Assembly: GCF_020509005.1 (NCBI RefSeq)
Contig: NC_063017.1
Span: 682,001 to 746,000, forward strand
Origin: Fulvia fulva
Taxonomy: Eukaryota > Ascomycota > Dothideomycetes > Mycosphaerellales > Mycosphaerellaceae
Direction: 5' to 3'
Length of the DNA stretch: 64,000 nucleotides
Made by a program: the position numbers and the translations under genes. The notes under the pieces were generated by a model. That model was given only the letters and a program-made list of their open reading frames with translations, was not told the DNA's origin and made no database searches. The first letter of the stretch is position 1; each line of letters starts with the position of its first letter. Positions 45,404 through 58,250 of the stretch are shown here, one piece after another.

Positions 45404-45588
45404 TATTACCGTACCGACGTATATTTACTTAAACCCGCGGGTACGTACCTAGACCTCGCGCCCGCTAACTAATCCGACTAGCGGCTTAGCGCCCGTATAT
45501 AACTCTCGCGCCCTCCGCGCCTCCTATAGATAGAGTATCTATTCGACTTATACCTTGCCTAACTACGTACTTATACCTACCTATAATA
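45404..45588 (+). repeat. Gypsy-E 5' LTR
   Basis: It begins TATTACCGTACCG, the RIPed form of TGTTACCG seen in the 3' LTR, and ends TATAATA. It is preceded by ATAGC (45399-45403). Confidence 0.9.
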
Positions 45589-46398
45589 CTTCGAATAGAT
45601 TATTACTAACGTATAGAGAGACACGAGAAGCTATATTCGGGAGATTATAGAGAAACCGCGATAGTATATAAGATAGTACTAAGATTAGGTATCGTACTTG
45701 CTAAGTCGTACCTTAAAGTAGATTATAGCTAATATAGTAATAATAGCGAGACAGACCGGTACCGGCGTACTAGGCGTAAGTATAGAGAATACTAATAGAC
45801 GCGTTTATCGCGCGTCCCTTAATAGATTATCCTTCTTTACCCTACTATCTAATCTACCCGATAACGATAGCGCGAACCCGGCGATATAGACTTAAGGACG
45901 TAAAGAGGATATCGTAAATAGGCTCCTCGACGAGAATAACTAGTACTATAAGTAGTATAAGAAGGTGTTTAACTAACTTAAGGCGATTAAGGAAGAGGAG
46001 GTCGAGATAGAGCTAAACTTAGCTAACCTATATAGGGCGGAGTTTATCGAGGATAAGATAGAAGATAAGGGTACTAAGGTACCGAGGAAGAGGAGGGTTA
46101 CTATCGACAACTTCTAGGAAAACTTCGACTCGTTAAACGGGTTAAATATAGACAAGTTCAAGAAGACGGTCAATAATTATCCCTAGTAGATCTATAAGAT
46201 CCTCTATAATATCGAGTCCGATTACCGACGTACGTATAAACTTAATACTACGCTCGATATAGCTAACCGTATTAATCTCCGTAAGGCGTAAGATACTAAG
46301 AACTAGATAGACCGACTCGAGGATATAATCGATACGGAATAGGCGACTAGATAGTCCCTAGAAGAGGAGGTCACGCGACTAAAGGAGGAGCTCGCTAA
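45589..46398 (+). pseudogene. Gypsy-E leader and gag N-terminal part
   Basis: After about 250 bp of leader without a clear primer site, a charged gag N-terminus can be read from about 45900: EEEVEIELNLANLYRAEF, VPRKRRVTIDNF, then EEVTRLKEELAKR, probably a coiled coil. The frame runs directly into 51355 (ERMFSLARVYQ) when LINE-C2 and one copy of GCGCGA are removed. TAG and TAA codons are common. Confidence 0.68.
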
Positions 46399-46899
46399 GC
46401 GCGATGATAGATAGATAGATAGATTTGTTATTCCCCTGTTCTAGGACCCTATCCGGCCTATATAGGTATATATCTATTGTTATATACAAAGGGAAACCCG
46501 AATAGGTGAAAACCCTTCCCGCCCCCGACTACTCCTTATCTAGATTAGCTTTCCCTCTAAACGTACGTAGTCTATATCACTACCCCGTTAGCCCCCGCTC
46601 CTAGCCGGTCTCGTCGCGCTACGTCGTGTCCTCTCTTCCTATACTGCTCCTACTAGGCGGTACTATTCTAGCTAGCCCTTCTCTAGTATCTAGTTCGTAA
46701 TGCGCCGTAGGTCCTTAGCGTTGTTAAGAAGTACCCTAATCGTCCGGTTCCTCGCCTTTACTATCTACTCCCCCCTTCCTAGCGACTACCTCGGACAGAC
46801 GAGGAGTGCGTGCCGTACGTTCTAGGAGCGATAGCCGTAGGGGTAGCTAGTATTTATGTATCCTAGAACCTTCCTCTATAATAGGTACCCCTAGAGGCC

Positions 46900-49800
46900 G
46901 ATGTGTTCGCTTCGTAGTTAGGTTACTATACTACTCTATACCCTCGTAAGGCGGTAGTAGATAAGCTTCGGGGGGTGCTTAACCGCGGATTTCGTAGCTA
47001 ACTATTCCTTAGGTTGTCCCGCTAGCTAAGGGCGTCTACTATACCCTATAACCTAGTTGTTCTACCTTTCCTTCTATAGTTACTCTATAAACGATTTCTT
47101 ACCTTCCTATTATATTACTAGCTATTCGTCCCTTACCCGGTAGTTCGGCTCGTTTCTAGGTCGAATACCCTTATACGCTAGTACTAATTCGCGGGCCTTT
47201 ACGACTATACTAGCGATGACCTTCTATACTAGGTACTATGCCGACTTGCCTAAGTAGGAGGTCCGTAGTCCCTAGATATATAGGTCGATCGGCGGTATAG
47301 CGGTCTCGTACTTAAGCATCCTCGTTAGTATCGACTTATATACCCCGGTAACCTTCCTTAGGCATTAGTTTTAGATCTTCGCTAGTAGCGCGACGAGTCC
47401 CTTCGATAGGTAGGCCCTCTCGCCTAGGGACTACACTTAGCTACTATAGGTAAGGACTGGCCGTATAATAGCCGTATATAGAAGTCGTAACTACCGGAAG
47501 TCCGCCCTCTATATAGACGTAGTGAGCCTCTAGTATAATGCTATATTCTGTTCAGCTTTCCGTAATATTACCTATACGTACTTCCTCTACCGTAGCGCCG
47601 GGTCCACCTATAGTCTAAGGATCCTAAGCTGATTTACCGGGTTAGTCGTGTGCCCCTATATCTAGATAGAAGCTTATATATTATAGAACCGTAGCCGGCG
47701 CGTAAAGTGTATTAGATTATACTTTTCTAGGGCAAACCGAGCCCCGTACCTCCTAGCCTAGTCCTCGTAGATCTTGTGCTTCTCTTCTAGTAGCCTATAG
47801 TTCTCCTTAGTCGAGGAAGACTACGCTAGGATGTTTATGTCGTCTACGAAGCCGCTCGTAGCGGTGTTCTAGGATTCTAGGGCTAGGAGTAGCGTCGCTA
47901 TAAAGAAGAGGAACAGAATAGGTACTAGCGTTAAGCCTTACGGGATTCTAGTATAGACTACTTAAAATAGGCTTCTATACTAGCCGACTAGGATCGACGT
48001 CCTACGGTTTTAGAAGTAGGACCGTACGAAGTTAACAAGCTACTTAGGGAGTCCTTTCGACCTTAGGATATAGAGTAGCCGCGGGTATAACACGTAGTCG
48101 AAGGCTCCCGATATGTCTAGGCTAAGTAAGGAAGCCACCTTGTCCCTATTCTTATACTAGATGGCCTTTACCTAAGAGGTGATAAGTTCTATCGCGGATA
48201 GCGTCGATCGCTATAGGCGCGTACCTATCTAGGTGTCCGGGAGTAGGGAGTGTTCCTCTACCGCCTCGGAGAGTCTCGTTATAACTAGCTTCTTAAGCGC
48301 CTTCCTAAGCGTGTTAAGGAGCGCAATTAGGCGGTACGACTTCACCTACGTATAGTCTTCCTTTTACGGCTTACGTAGGACCACTGTCGTCGATTGTTTA
48401 AAAGCTATCGGGTAGTATCCGGTCTATAGGTAGGCGTTAAAGATCGCTAAAACTACTAGGGCTAGTTGATCTCTATACTTCTTTAGTAGCTCGTTTAGGA
48501 TCCTATCCGGCCCCGGGGCTTTCTTCGCCGGTAACTTCCTTAGTCTAGCGGCAACTTCTCCCTCGGACACCTCCTATTAGACCGCGATACTAGGGGCTAG
48601 GGGAGTAGAGCTGTTTATATCGCTTAGATCAGCCTCGACTAGGGGCGGGAAGAACTTACTAGCTAGTAGACGCGCCTTGGCCTCGGAGTCGCTAACCGGG
48701 CTACTAGGCGATTATAGCGCTAGGATAGAGAAGGAGGGGCCCTATATAGGGTCCTATCGGGCCCATTTTGCTAGCTTCTATATCCTCTCTAGCTTACCGG
48801 CGATTTCTTCTACTATAGCCCTCTAGCCGACTGCTTTCTCCCTTCGTATTATAGCTTTCTTCTGTTAGTATGCCTCCCTATATACGTTCTAGGCCTCCTC
48901 GCTATAGCTGCTCGTCTATACCCGGCGGGCTCTCCTTACTTCTCTTACTACCGTAGTACACTCCGGCGTCTAGTATAGTTTAGACTATATCGTTAGTTAG
49001 GTAAGCGGAACGTAAAGTAAGGTCGCTTTTCTTATTTCGTCTATCAACCCCTAGACTACTTCGTCTATCTCGTCTTTACTATTATATTACTACTACGCGA
49101 TCTAGACTAGCCTCTTAGAGTTATCGAGGTACGCCTAGATGTTAGCCTAGTAGGCCTTTCCCTAGTTTAGCTTAGGGGTTCTCGCTAGTATACGTTATAT
49201 CTATGTCGTAATAGAGGTCCTAACTAGTATATAGTCTAACGACGCCTCGAGTTTATGTTCGATCCTATAGTAGGTTACCGTATAGTAGTGGCTATCTAAG
49301 ATCTAGGAGAGGTCGATCGTGCCTTAGAGTCCCCCTCTCTTCTAGGTGCCTAGGTCCTTCGGGGTATTAAGGGCAATTACGTTACTCGCTATTAAGTCGA
49401 GTACTTCGTCGGCTATAGGGTACGGCTACATAAGGCTTTCCTAGGAAGGGTAGTATATATTAAAGTCTCCTACTACGATGTGGCACCCTTGTCTCTTAAG
49501 CGCACTGTCTAGGTGTCTATAGACCCCTAGGTCGCGGCTAGACCTCGAGGCTAGCGGTTATATATATAGGTTATGTATCTAGGTACTACCTACGTAGAGG
49601 GAGGTAATATCGCCCCCGCCTTCTTCGTCTACGTAGTACACTACCTCCTAGTCGGATTCTAGTATATCCTTGCTAATATAGAAGCACGTGCGGGGTCTGC
49701 CGTCGCCTCGTAGGTATGTCGTATAGCCTAGTGACTTATAGGTCATTAGTCTCTTTTAGTACGGGTTAATCTATAGCTCCTAGATTATAAGGACGTAGTA

Positions 49801-49900
49801 GAGGCGCGGGTCCGCCTCGTATAGGAAATAGTTCTAGACTATATCCTTACTATAGTTAACGTTATACTAGATAATACTAAGCGTGTCGAGGCTAGTTATC
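46900..49900 (-). pseudogene. LINE-C2 ORF2, endonuclease and RT
   Basis: The minus-strand endonuclease carries VVGDFNIYYPS at about 49480-49450. RT carries KAPGPDRILNELL at about 48525-48485 and the catalytic SGFVDDIN at about 47857-47834, with both Asp intact. The C-terminal part runs to about 46900. Numerous Gln and Trp codons are stops. The RT differs clearly from that of LINE-C' (63700) and from LINE-A and LINE-B, so it is a separate family. The limits of the frame are approximate. Confidence 0.75.
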
Positions 49901-51354
49901 GGTATCGATAATCATTTCCTCTATATCGTCCTATATCCTACTACCCTATACGTCCTAGTCTACGCCTATCGGCTATATACTAAAGGGGAGCCGGGCCTAG
50001 TTAGATTCCCTCGCCGTAGCTAGTAGAGTACGTAGCCTCCCGTACGCCCTAGGTTACGTATCCTTTATATTGTTCTCGGCCCTAGAGCGCTTATACCTAA
50101 CCGCCGCTAGTTAGTTCCGGTATAGGCTAGCCTTACGGTCGCCGTAGAATCTTAGGGCGACGGTTCTGTTTATAATTGCCTTGTTTTTCGCTAGTTTCCG
50201 CTATAGGCATTACGTACTATACGATAGGTAGTGCCCCGGATAGTTCGCGTACCGTCTCGTAGTCGATATATAGTCCCTAGACATATAGTCTCCTATATAG
50301 TTCGAGTAGGCCTACTTATTTATATACGTGTAGGTTTGGTGTCTATACTATTAGTATTTGAAGTATTAGAGGACACGAAAGGATAAGGAGTGCTTTTCTA
50401 CTATCTTAAGGCTATATTGCTAGACTAGGCCTTGTTCTATCGCTAGATCCGCCGCTTTCGCGTCTTATAGCTATACTATTAGCGCCGAGGCCTTCTTACC
50501 TTCTAGCTATTTCCTATAGAGCCAAGTCGCCTTCTAGATTAGAGAGTTAAGAGTGACCGGGTTGTCCTCTTAGAGAGCGCGTAGGTAACCCTAGTTAGTT
50601 AGGTCAAACTCCTTAGATATGTCGTAGACTAGGATCGTGAATTGTTTCGTTAAGACCTTCGCTAATGCCGTAACCTTAGATGCCTACTATAGCTATACCT
50701 CTTAGTGCCTCCTAGTAGTAGTAGAGCTAGTATAGATCTAAAGAGTGCCGTTAGACTATTAGTTCACTACGACTACCCCTAGTTAGTTAATTCGTTAGGC
50801 GAGCTCCTTGTTCGATAGCTTCGTAACTTCGGCCTAGTCTTCCTTTACTACAATACGGATCGTAACTATATCGTGCGTTAGGCGGGGGCCTAGTATCGAT
50901 ACCGCGACCGATGCCTAGCTATAGGGGTGTTGATTCCGGGTAGCCTTACTAATCGCCTAGGACGTCGTCCTTATTTCTTATTGCCCTCGGTAATACGATA
51001 GTATAAGCGCTGTACGTATCTAAGTGATCATTACCTATAGAGACCGGTAAGGGAGCTAATCGTTAGTTTCTATACTTTTTACGTCCTCTATAAGTTGCTA
51101 CTAGTTGTCTTAGGGGGGCTTCGCCTATAGGGCCGTAGGCGCCGTTAGTACCGTAGCCTAGGCTACTATTGCCTAGGAGTTACCTAATGTAGCTAGGCAC
51201 CTCCGCGGCGTTTAGAGCTGAAGAAATAGGGTGAAGAGAGCTTTAAGCTATCTAGATTAAATAAGGTAGAACTCTCTTAGTCCTAGGGGTAGTGGCCTAC
51301 TTTATATATCGTTAGAATAGCCTTAATAAGAGCTTTCGAATATATCGTGTTTTG
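49901..51354 (-). pseudogene. LINE-C2 ORF1 region and 5' UTR
   Basis: By position this is the gag-like ORF1 (about 49900-51180) and a 5' UTR of about 170 bp. I can read only fragments of coding sequence and no secure zinc knuckle, because RIP has altered most Cys and His codons. It does not match the 5' part of LINE-C1, which is why LINE-C1 looks chimeric. Confidence 0.5.
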
Positions 51355-52830
51355 GCGCGAAAGGATGTTTTCCTTAGCTCGAGTATATCAAGCGGGTATA
51401 TTAAGTCTACGTAATAGTACTATCGTTATCGACCTAGACGAGCTTACGAGGGCTAAAGATATAAAGAAGGTATATCGTACGTAGTATAAGGTAGCGGAGA
51501 GTAAGCTAGTAGAGACCGAGACTAAGCTCGTAGTAGCCGAGAAGCGTATTACTAAGCTTAAGAAGTAAGAGATAGACCGTAGCCGGTCTAAGGAAAAGTA
51601 AGACCTACTACCTTAGCGAACCGAGTCTAAAGAGTCACTAGAGCGTCGGTAAAATAGAGGTAAACCTAATAAGAAGAAGTCGGACCCGGATTTATCGGAC
51701 TTATTAGACGACGAGGACGACGGTAATAAGGGCCGTAAGAATACTCGTAAGGGTAGGAAGAATCGCCCGAGTACCGACTTAGATAGTAAACCTCTCTCCG
51801 TATATACGACTTATAACGCCGATATAACTACTAGTATTAAGTCCTCTAACGAGCTAAAGGCCCCTACTAAGTTCGACCTAAAGAGCGACAATATTAAGTT
51901 CTAAGAGTAGTAGCGTACTACTAAAGCTAAGGTCTAAGCCTCGAAGTACCGTACTATAAAGGACTCCCTTTCGAACGTCTAGAGCTACTTAAAGAACGGT
52001 ATATAGACCTATATCGACTTAAAGATCCTTAGTCTTACTAAGTCTACGAAAGGTACGACTACTTAGTACGCTTCTATAGATAAGATAATAGAAGATCTAG
52101 CCCGGCGCTACGGTACCCGTAATGCCTATACTAATACTATAACTAAGCTAAATAGTCTATAGTAGGGTAATAAAGAGAAGTTTAGTAACTTTTACCTATC
52201 TTTCCGTAAGAACGCCTATATCGTTAACCTTAATAACGGCGCGAAGGAAAAGAAACTCGAGAAGGACTTCCTACTCCGTAGGTTAAACTCGCGCTATAAT
52301 AACCGTAGTATAAACGGGGACATAGTTAATATAACCCTTAAGCAAGTCGTGTCTACGCTATATAACTACGAGGATAAGTTTAAGGCGTTTGATATTAAGT
52401 ACGGTAAGACCGGTAATAGTAATAAGACCTAAGGTAATAAGAAGACTACTAAGGGTAACGACGATAAGAAGGATACGGCTTCGAGTAGTAGCGGTAACAA
52501 TACTAACCCGAACGCTAAGACTAAGTAGGCTGATCGACCTTAGGCATTTTAGTATATCTAACCTTTAGATACTACTCGCGCCTAGGATTATATCGATTAG
52601 AATCGGTGCTTAAAATGCGAATAAGAAGGTTACCGCCGTGTCGGTCCTAATTAGTACCCCCTTCAAGATATCGCCCGCCGCCTATTTACGCTAGGCTATA
52701 ACCTAAGTAATAACCGCCGTAACGGTAGTAATAGTAGTAACGCTAATAATACCGGTAGCGCGGGAAACGCCTAGTCCACTCCGTAAGCGTAATACGTAGT
52801 AGACCGTACGAGTTAGAGTTACGAGAAAAC
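51355..52830 (+). pseudogene. Gypsy-E gag, C-terminal part
   Basis: A charged region (KKSDPDLSDLLDDEDDG, GRKNTRKGRKNRP) at about 51670-51770 is followed by a capsid-like segment: IEDLARRYGTRNAY, NFYLSFRKNAYIVNLNN and LLRRLNSRYNNRS (about 52090-52310). A degenerate zinc knuckle RCLKCExEGYRRVGPN lies at about 52600-52650, where x is a stop. The arrangement equals that of Gypsy-D gag. Confidence 0.78.
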
Positions 52831-52859
52831 GAGAAAAAGTATAAATATAAACATAAACC

Positions 52860-53577
52860 TCCTAAGGGAGGTAAGGTTCTAAGTATATCGGTATACCCCC
52901 TACTAGCTATAAACTACTCTATAGATAACTACAATCCGGTAATAGCTTCTTATCTAGTTATACTATATATAGTGAATAGAAAGATCCCTACTTAAACCCT
53001 TTATAATAATAGTACTAACTCTACGTATTTTAATATCGGCTTTACGTATAAGAATAACCTTAATATAATATAGCTACCCAATCCGTTAGGGCTGATATTA
53101 GTAGATAGCCGACCTACTAGTGACCTTATTACTTATAGAATAACGGTATAGATTTAGATCGGTAACTACGTAGAGACTAGGTCTAGCTACTACGTATTAC
53201 TAGAATACGATATAGTCCTTAGCCGTCCCTAGTACGACGAGTATTAACCTACGTTCTACTATACGTTAGGAACTATAACCCTATTCTTACTATATTATCG
53301 ACAGAACTATATACTCGGAACTGAACTAGTATACGTATAGTCTATTAACGATAAGGGTATTATACTAAGAGGCGTTCTTTAGACCGAGATACTAGTACTA
53401 GAGAGTTCGCGACCTCAAGCCCTATCTAATTACGCTAAACCCTACGTAGAGGATAAATACGAACCTATAGTAGTATAGGAGACGTATACGACGAAGGTAG
53501 TAATACGATATACCGTCGATACCTACGATAAACCGGAACCGTCTTACTACGTCCGCTAGCTACTACCCGCCGATAGG
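52860..53577 (+). pseudogene. Gypsy-E protease region
   Basis: The protease fold is suggested by NNSTNSTYFNI at about 53005-53037, where DSGA-type sequence would be expected (D to N and G to S by RIP), followed by EYDIVLSRP at about 53205. It links gag to RT and is cut by the solo D-family LTR at 53583. Confidence 0.6.
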
Positions 53578-53582
53578 GTTAA

Positions 53583-53740
53583 TATTACGGCCCTAGGCCT
53601 AGTAAATAGTCAGCTAGTATATAGGTCACGCGACCGCGCGTTACTAGCGCGCCTCGGCTATATATAACCTCGGCGTACCTCGCGCTCCTCTTTCCTATAT
53701 ACCTAGCTACTTTATATTAATACGATTATAAACCGTTATA
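53583..53740 (+). repeat. Solo LTR of the Gypsy-D family
   Basis: This 158-bp copy of the D LTR has no internal region. Its flanks are GTTAA (53578-53582) and GTTGA (53741-53745), which differ by one TpG-to-TpA change, so the duplication appears to have been RIPed after insertion. Removal restores continuity between the protease and RT parts of Gypsy-E. Recombination between the two LTRs of a former full element is the usual origin. Confidence 0.82.
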
Positions 53741-53745
53741 GTTGA

Positions 53746-56700
53746 TATACTTAAGCGCCTAGCGCGTCGAACAAAGAAAGAACTAAGGTCGAGACTAAGC
53801 CGGAGATCGATATTAAGCCTATTAATATAGAAGCACTTCGGCGTATAAGCTAGAGGAAGGGCTATAAAGTATATATAATATAGATGTTTAACCTAAAAGA
53901 AAATCCTAATAAGTAAGTCGCGCGAGACCCGCTATCCGCGTATATACTAAAGGCTTTTAGTATAAGAGCGAAGCCTATACTCGGAGGTAGCGCGGCGATA
54001 TTAGTAGATACTAATACTTATAAAAACATAGATAGACAGGAGGAGCCCCGGGGTAACTATACCTAGCGGTAACTTAACGCCTCTACTATATTAGCTAACG
54101 ACTATTAACGTTTTATAAACGGTAAGGACAAAGACTAGGATCCTATCCCTTTGTTACTAGTAGAGTTTAGGGAAATAGCTAGGCTATTTAGCCGTAAGGA
54201 AGTAGATAAGGTCCTACCGCGACGGCCTAGCGTAGACTATAAGATCAAGCTAAAGAATAGTTAGACACCGCCATTTCGAAGACTATACTCCTTCTCTATA
54301 CGAGAGAACGAGGTGATTAAGAAGTAGATCGACGACTAACTTGAGAAAGGTTTTATTTAGAGAAGCGTATTACTAGTAGTAGTACCTATTCTAATAGTCA
54401 AAAAGCCGGGTAGAGGGCTACGAGTATACGTAGACTATAGAGCTCTAAACGCGCTTACGACGAAGAGTCGCTACCCGATTCTACTATTTTAAGAGACCTT
54501 AGATTACATTGCTAGCGCGCAATGGTTTACTAAACTAGATGTTATCGCTACGTTCAATCGTATCCGTATTATAGTAGGAGACGAGTAGAAAACGGCCTTT
54601 ACTACTAGATATAAGTAGTTTAAGTACGTAGTTATGTCTTTTAGACTATATAATGTACTAGGAACGTTTTAGTCATTTATAAACGATATACTAAGGGAGT
54701 TTCTAGATGACTTCGTGTTATATTACCTTAATGACGTACTTGTCTTTAGTAAGACAAGAGAAGAGTATGTCTAATATGTTCTAAAGGTCCTACGAAAGCT
54801 AGATACCGCCGGACTCTAGTTAGATATTAACAAATACGAGTTCTTTAGATACGAGACTACGTATCTAGGTGTTATTATCACAAATAAGGGCATTAAGATA
54901 GACCTAGCTAAGATTAAATACGTTAAGAATTGGCCTATACCCGCGAATATTACCGATATCCTGTCGTTTATAGGGTTTACTAGCTTCTACCGTAGGTTTC
55001 TTAAGGATTTTAGTAAGATCTACTTACCTATAACGAAGCTTACGAGGAAGAATATCCTATAGGACTAGTCTCTAGCATATCAATAGGCGTTCGAGGCATT
55101 AAAGTAAGCATTTATTAATACGCCTACCTTGAAATACTTCTACCTAGGGCGAGAGACTATTCTAGAAACAGATGCCTTAGATTACGTAATAGTAGTAGTA
55201 CTCTTATAACGTAACGAGCGAGGAGCGTTATATCCTATCGCTTTTATATCTAAGAAGATAGATCCCTAGTAATATAACTACGATATCTACGATAAGGAGC
55301 TCCTAGCTATTATATAAGCTTTCGGGGAATAGCGACCGGAGCTAACTATTAACGAATACAGTACCGACGATTATAAGAATCTACTAAACCCGGAATCTAA
55401 GGACAAGCCGACGCTTATATACTCCGATTTTAATAACCTCGAATAGTTTATAAGTACGAAGCAATTGAACCGTAGATAAGCTCGCTAGGCCGAGTTTCTC
55501 TCGTAGTTCTTCTTTAAGATCGTCTATAGGCTAGAAGTTTAAGGTACTAAGCTAGATAGCTTAACCCGACGTTTATAGGACTTGCCGAAGCCTAGAGACC
55601 TAGATGACCTACGTAACTAATAGTAGTATTAGGTATTACTAGGCCTAGATCGTATCCTAAACCTATTATCTACTAGAGTATTGTCGGTATATAATAATAA
55701 CGTTATAACCCCGCTTACGACCGCTATTTAAGGACTCTATACGTAACTAGAGGCTAAGGAAGCCGTTTAATAGCTAGAACGAGATGATCTATACACCTTA
55801 CTAAGGAAGTACCGTATCGATAACTATTATATAGTCCTAGTCGGAGGCATAATATATATTAAGAATATATATAGTAGTTATAGCCTATTCGTTTATCCGG
55901 AGTTAGAAGATAATCTAGATAAAGGTAAAATCCCGGTACGTACTCGTATCGTATAGACTTTCTACGACTATATAGTAGCTAGTTACTAAGGGGACGAGAA
56001 GACGTATAAATTAGTAGCTCGTAACTATACCTAGCTAGGTATCGTACGATTTATTAAGAGCTATATATGTATCTACCGCGCTTACTATACAAATAAGAAC
56101 ACTAATATCTAGTACCTAGGGCTATTAAGACCGCTACTAGTACTATTTAGCGCTTAGGAGGATATCTCTATTAACTTCGTAGTCAAACTACCGAAGGGAA
56201 TAAGCGTAGTCGATAGACAAACGTACGAGAACATTATAACCGTTATATATCGCTTAACTAAGGAGCGACATATCATTCCTATTACCTCGATAATAGTCGA
56301 GTATTACGTACTAGTATTCCTTAAGTACGTGTTTAGTAGGTATAGGCTCCCGAAGTCTATTGTCTCGGATCGTAGTACGTAATAGGTTTCCGTATTCTAG
56401 CGTAGGATATACGCGCTACTTAGTATTAATCAAAAGCTATCTTTGTTATTCTACCTAGAAATAGATAGCTAGTCGGAGAACACGAATAAAGTAATAGAGC
56501 GATATCTACGTATCTTTATTAACTATACCTAGGACGACTAGCTAGATTGGACTCTATTAGCTAAGTTTATAGCAAACAATATAGTGTCCGTAATAATAGG
56601 CGTCTTACTAATCTATACTAATACTAGGCGTAATCTAAGGTTCTCTAAGTTCGACTTAGACTTGCCTATACTACTAATACTATATAAATAGCGACTAGAC

Positions 56701-57540
56701 GCTAAGTCCGCGGACAAGTTTATAGCTAAGATATAAGAGATATACTAATACGTACGATAGTAGATAGCCTTAGTATAAGTAGTCTAAGCTAAGTACGTAA
56801 GCTAGACGCGTATACCTATACTACGGTACGCCGAAGGCGACGAAGTATAGGTAAGCACTAAGAACTAGACGATAGAGAGACCTTCTTATAAGATAGACGT
56901 AAAGTAGTCTAGACCGTACGTAATTACATAGGTACTACCGGGCAATACTTATGAAGTAGAGCTCCTACCTACTATAAATATCGATAATCGCTTCTACTTA
57001 TACCTTCTTATACTAGTTTATCCGCCGGTTATAGGACAGACATAACTCGTACTACTACCGATCCGAATTATCGACGACGAACAATACGAAACCGATTCCG
57101 CCGAACCCGATTAATAGGAAGTTAAGCAAATTCTAGACTATAAGAAGAGATAGCCGTAAGGACTAATACCGGTAGGAGGCAAATAGCTATATTAGAAATA
57201 CCTAGTAAAATATATTGGATATAATAAGCTATCCTATAAAGCTACGAACTAGGTTATCGAGACCGCCGCCGCCTCCGTAGCCGACTTTTACTATAACTAC
57301 CCGAGAGCGACTAAGCCACCTAGTTTTTAACTACCTATAGACTAGATACTAAATAAGAATGCTATAGGTATATATATAGCGCGCTAACTAGTAAAAGTAG
57401 CGATAACTCTAATACCGGTAGAACGAGGCCTCCGGGCTTATAAGAAAGAGAGCGATACGTATAGTCTTATAGATAATAAGGTGTTTAGGAAGGTAATAAA
57501 AGATATAAGAGGAGAGGACAGTGCTCCGGAGCGTACTCTA
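53746..57540 (+). pseudogene. Gypsy-E pol: RT, RNase H, integrase, chromodomain
   Basis: RT spans about 54230-55030, with FTKLDVIATFNRIRI and [10 protein letters not shown] at about 54720, a YLDD box whose first Asp is Asn by a TpG change, so the catalytic site is lost. RNase H has ISKKIDP and YNYDIYDKELLAII (about 55250-55320). Integrase has VIYRLTKERHIIPIT, KYVFSRYRLPKSIVSDRS and ERYLRIFINYT (about 56240-56535). The C-terminal chromodomain reads YLVKYIGYNKLSYKATN and then DFYYNYPRATKPP (about 57200-57320). Many TAG/TAA stops occur. A polypurine tract (57541-57553) follows. Confidence 0.88.
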
Positions 57541-57553
57541 AGAGGGGGGGTAG

Positions 57554-57738
57554 TGTTACCGTACCGGCGTATATTTACTTAAACCCGCGGGTACGTACCT
57601 AGGCCTCGCGCCCGCTAACTAATCTGACTAGCGGCTTAGCGCCCGTATATAACTCTCGCGCCCTCCGCGCCTCCCTTAGATAGAGTATCTATTCGACTTA
57701 TACCTTACCCGACTACGTACTTATACCTACTTATAATA
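57554..57738 (+). repeat. Gypsy-E 3' LTR
   Basis: It begins TGTTACCG after the AGAGGGGGGGTAG tract and ends TATAATA, followed by ATAGC (57739-57743). It keeps the unmutated TG start and so shows what the other LTRs here looked like before RIP. Confidence 0.92.
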
Positions 57739-57743
57739 ATAGC

Positions 57744-58248
57744 TAAGGTTAGGTATTATTATAGGCTCTATAGGCTTTACTCGAGTATCGGTATAACTAC
57801 CGGTACTATCGTAGAGCTAAGGGTAGTAGGTAATACCGGAGTCCTTAGTTAAGATAGTAGGCTTTCCCGTAACCTAGCTAGTATAGCGGTACGTAGTAAA
57901 TATATACTAAGTAGATTCTATTAGAGGTATAGCTCGAGACAACTTATTCGTAACGGTATTACTATTAACCCTAACCGTATTAAGCCTAAGCACCTTATTA
58001 CTTAGGAGGACCTAATTAGATAGAGCGACGAAGCCTATAGGTATAGATAACTTAGGCCGGTTATAGTAAAAGTCTATAATAGCGGCGGCCGCGTATTTAA
58101 ATATATTCTAAGCCGGTTACTAGGTCTTACTATCCTCCTTATTCTAATATCTAAGCCATTTCACCTTATACTAAGTGTCTACTTTACGCTTCTACCCCTT
58201 CTTTACTTTACCTACTCGCTTACGGGTATATATGTCTAAGATCTTCTC
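57744..58248 (-). pseudogene. Gypsy-F pol: chromodomain
   Basis: Read from 58248 down, a chromodomain-type segment appears: YKVKWLxYxNKEDSK (x marks a stop or altered residue), then AAAAIIDFYYNRPKLS. The latter motif ends all chromovirus polyproteins in this window. The frame is interrupted on its N-terminal side by pogo-2 and on its C-terminal side by Gypsy-E. Confidence 0.72.
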
Positions 58249-58250
58249 TA

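Larger units (their letters stand above)
46405..51354 (-). mobile_element. LINE-C2, full-length RIPed LINE
   Basis: This 4.95-kb minus-strand LINE is inserted in the gag of Gypsy-E. Its 3' tail of TATC repeats is at 46407-46425. GCGCGA occurs on both sides (46399-46404 and 51355-51360), a short target duplication supported by the gag frame being continuous across it. From right to left it holds a 5' UTR, ORF1, endonuclease, RT and 3' UTR. It is the reference for the 3' half of LINE-C1. Confidence 0.85.
45404..57738 (+). mobile_element. Gypsy-E chromovirus with nested LINE-C2 and solo LTR
   Basis: This complete plus-strand Ty3/Gypsy element has 185-bp LTRs (45404-45588 and 57554-57738) and the duplication ATAGC. 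Removing LINE-C2 and the solo LTR leaves about 7.2 kb with gag, protease, RT, RNase H, integrase and chromodomain. It is inserted in Gypsy-F downstream of its chromodomain. RIP is heavy. The two LTRs are alike, with mainly RIP-type differences. Confidence 0.92.

Noticed and set aside
46405..46426. (GATA)n repeat as an independent microsatellite or the start of a repeat array
   Set aside because: It lies exactly at the 3' end of LINE-C2 and recurs at the ends of other LINEs, so it is the LINE tail. The same applies to about 2044-2060.
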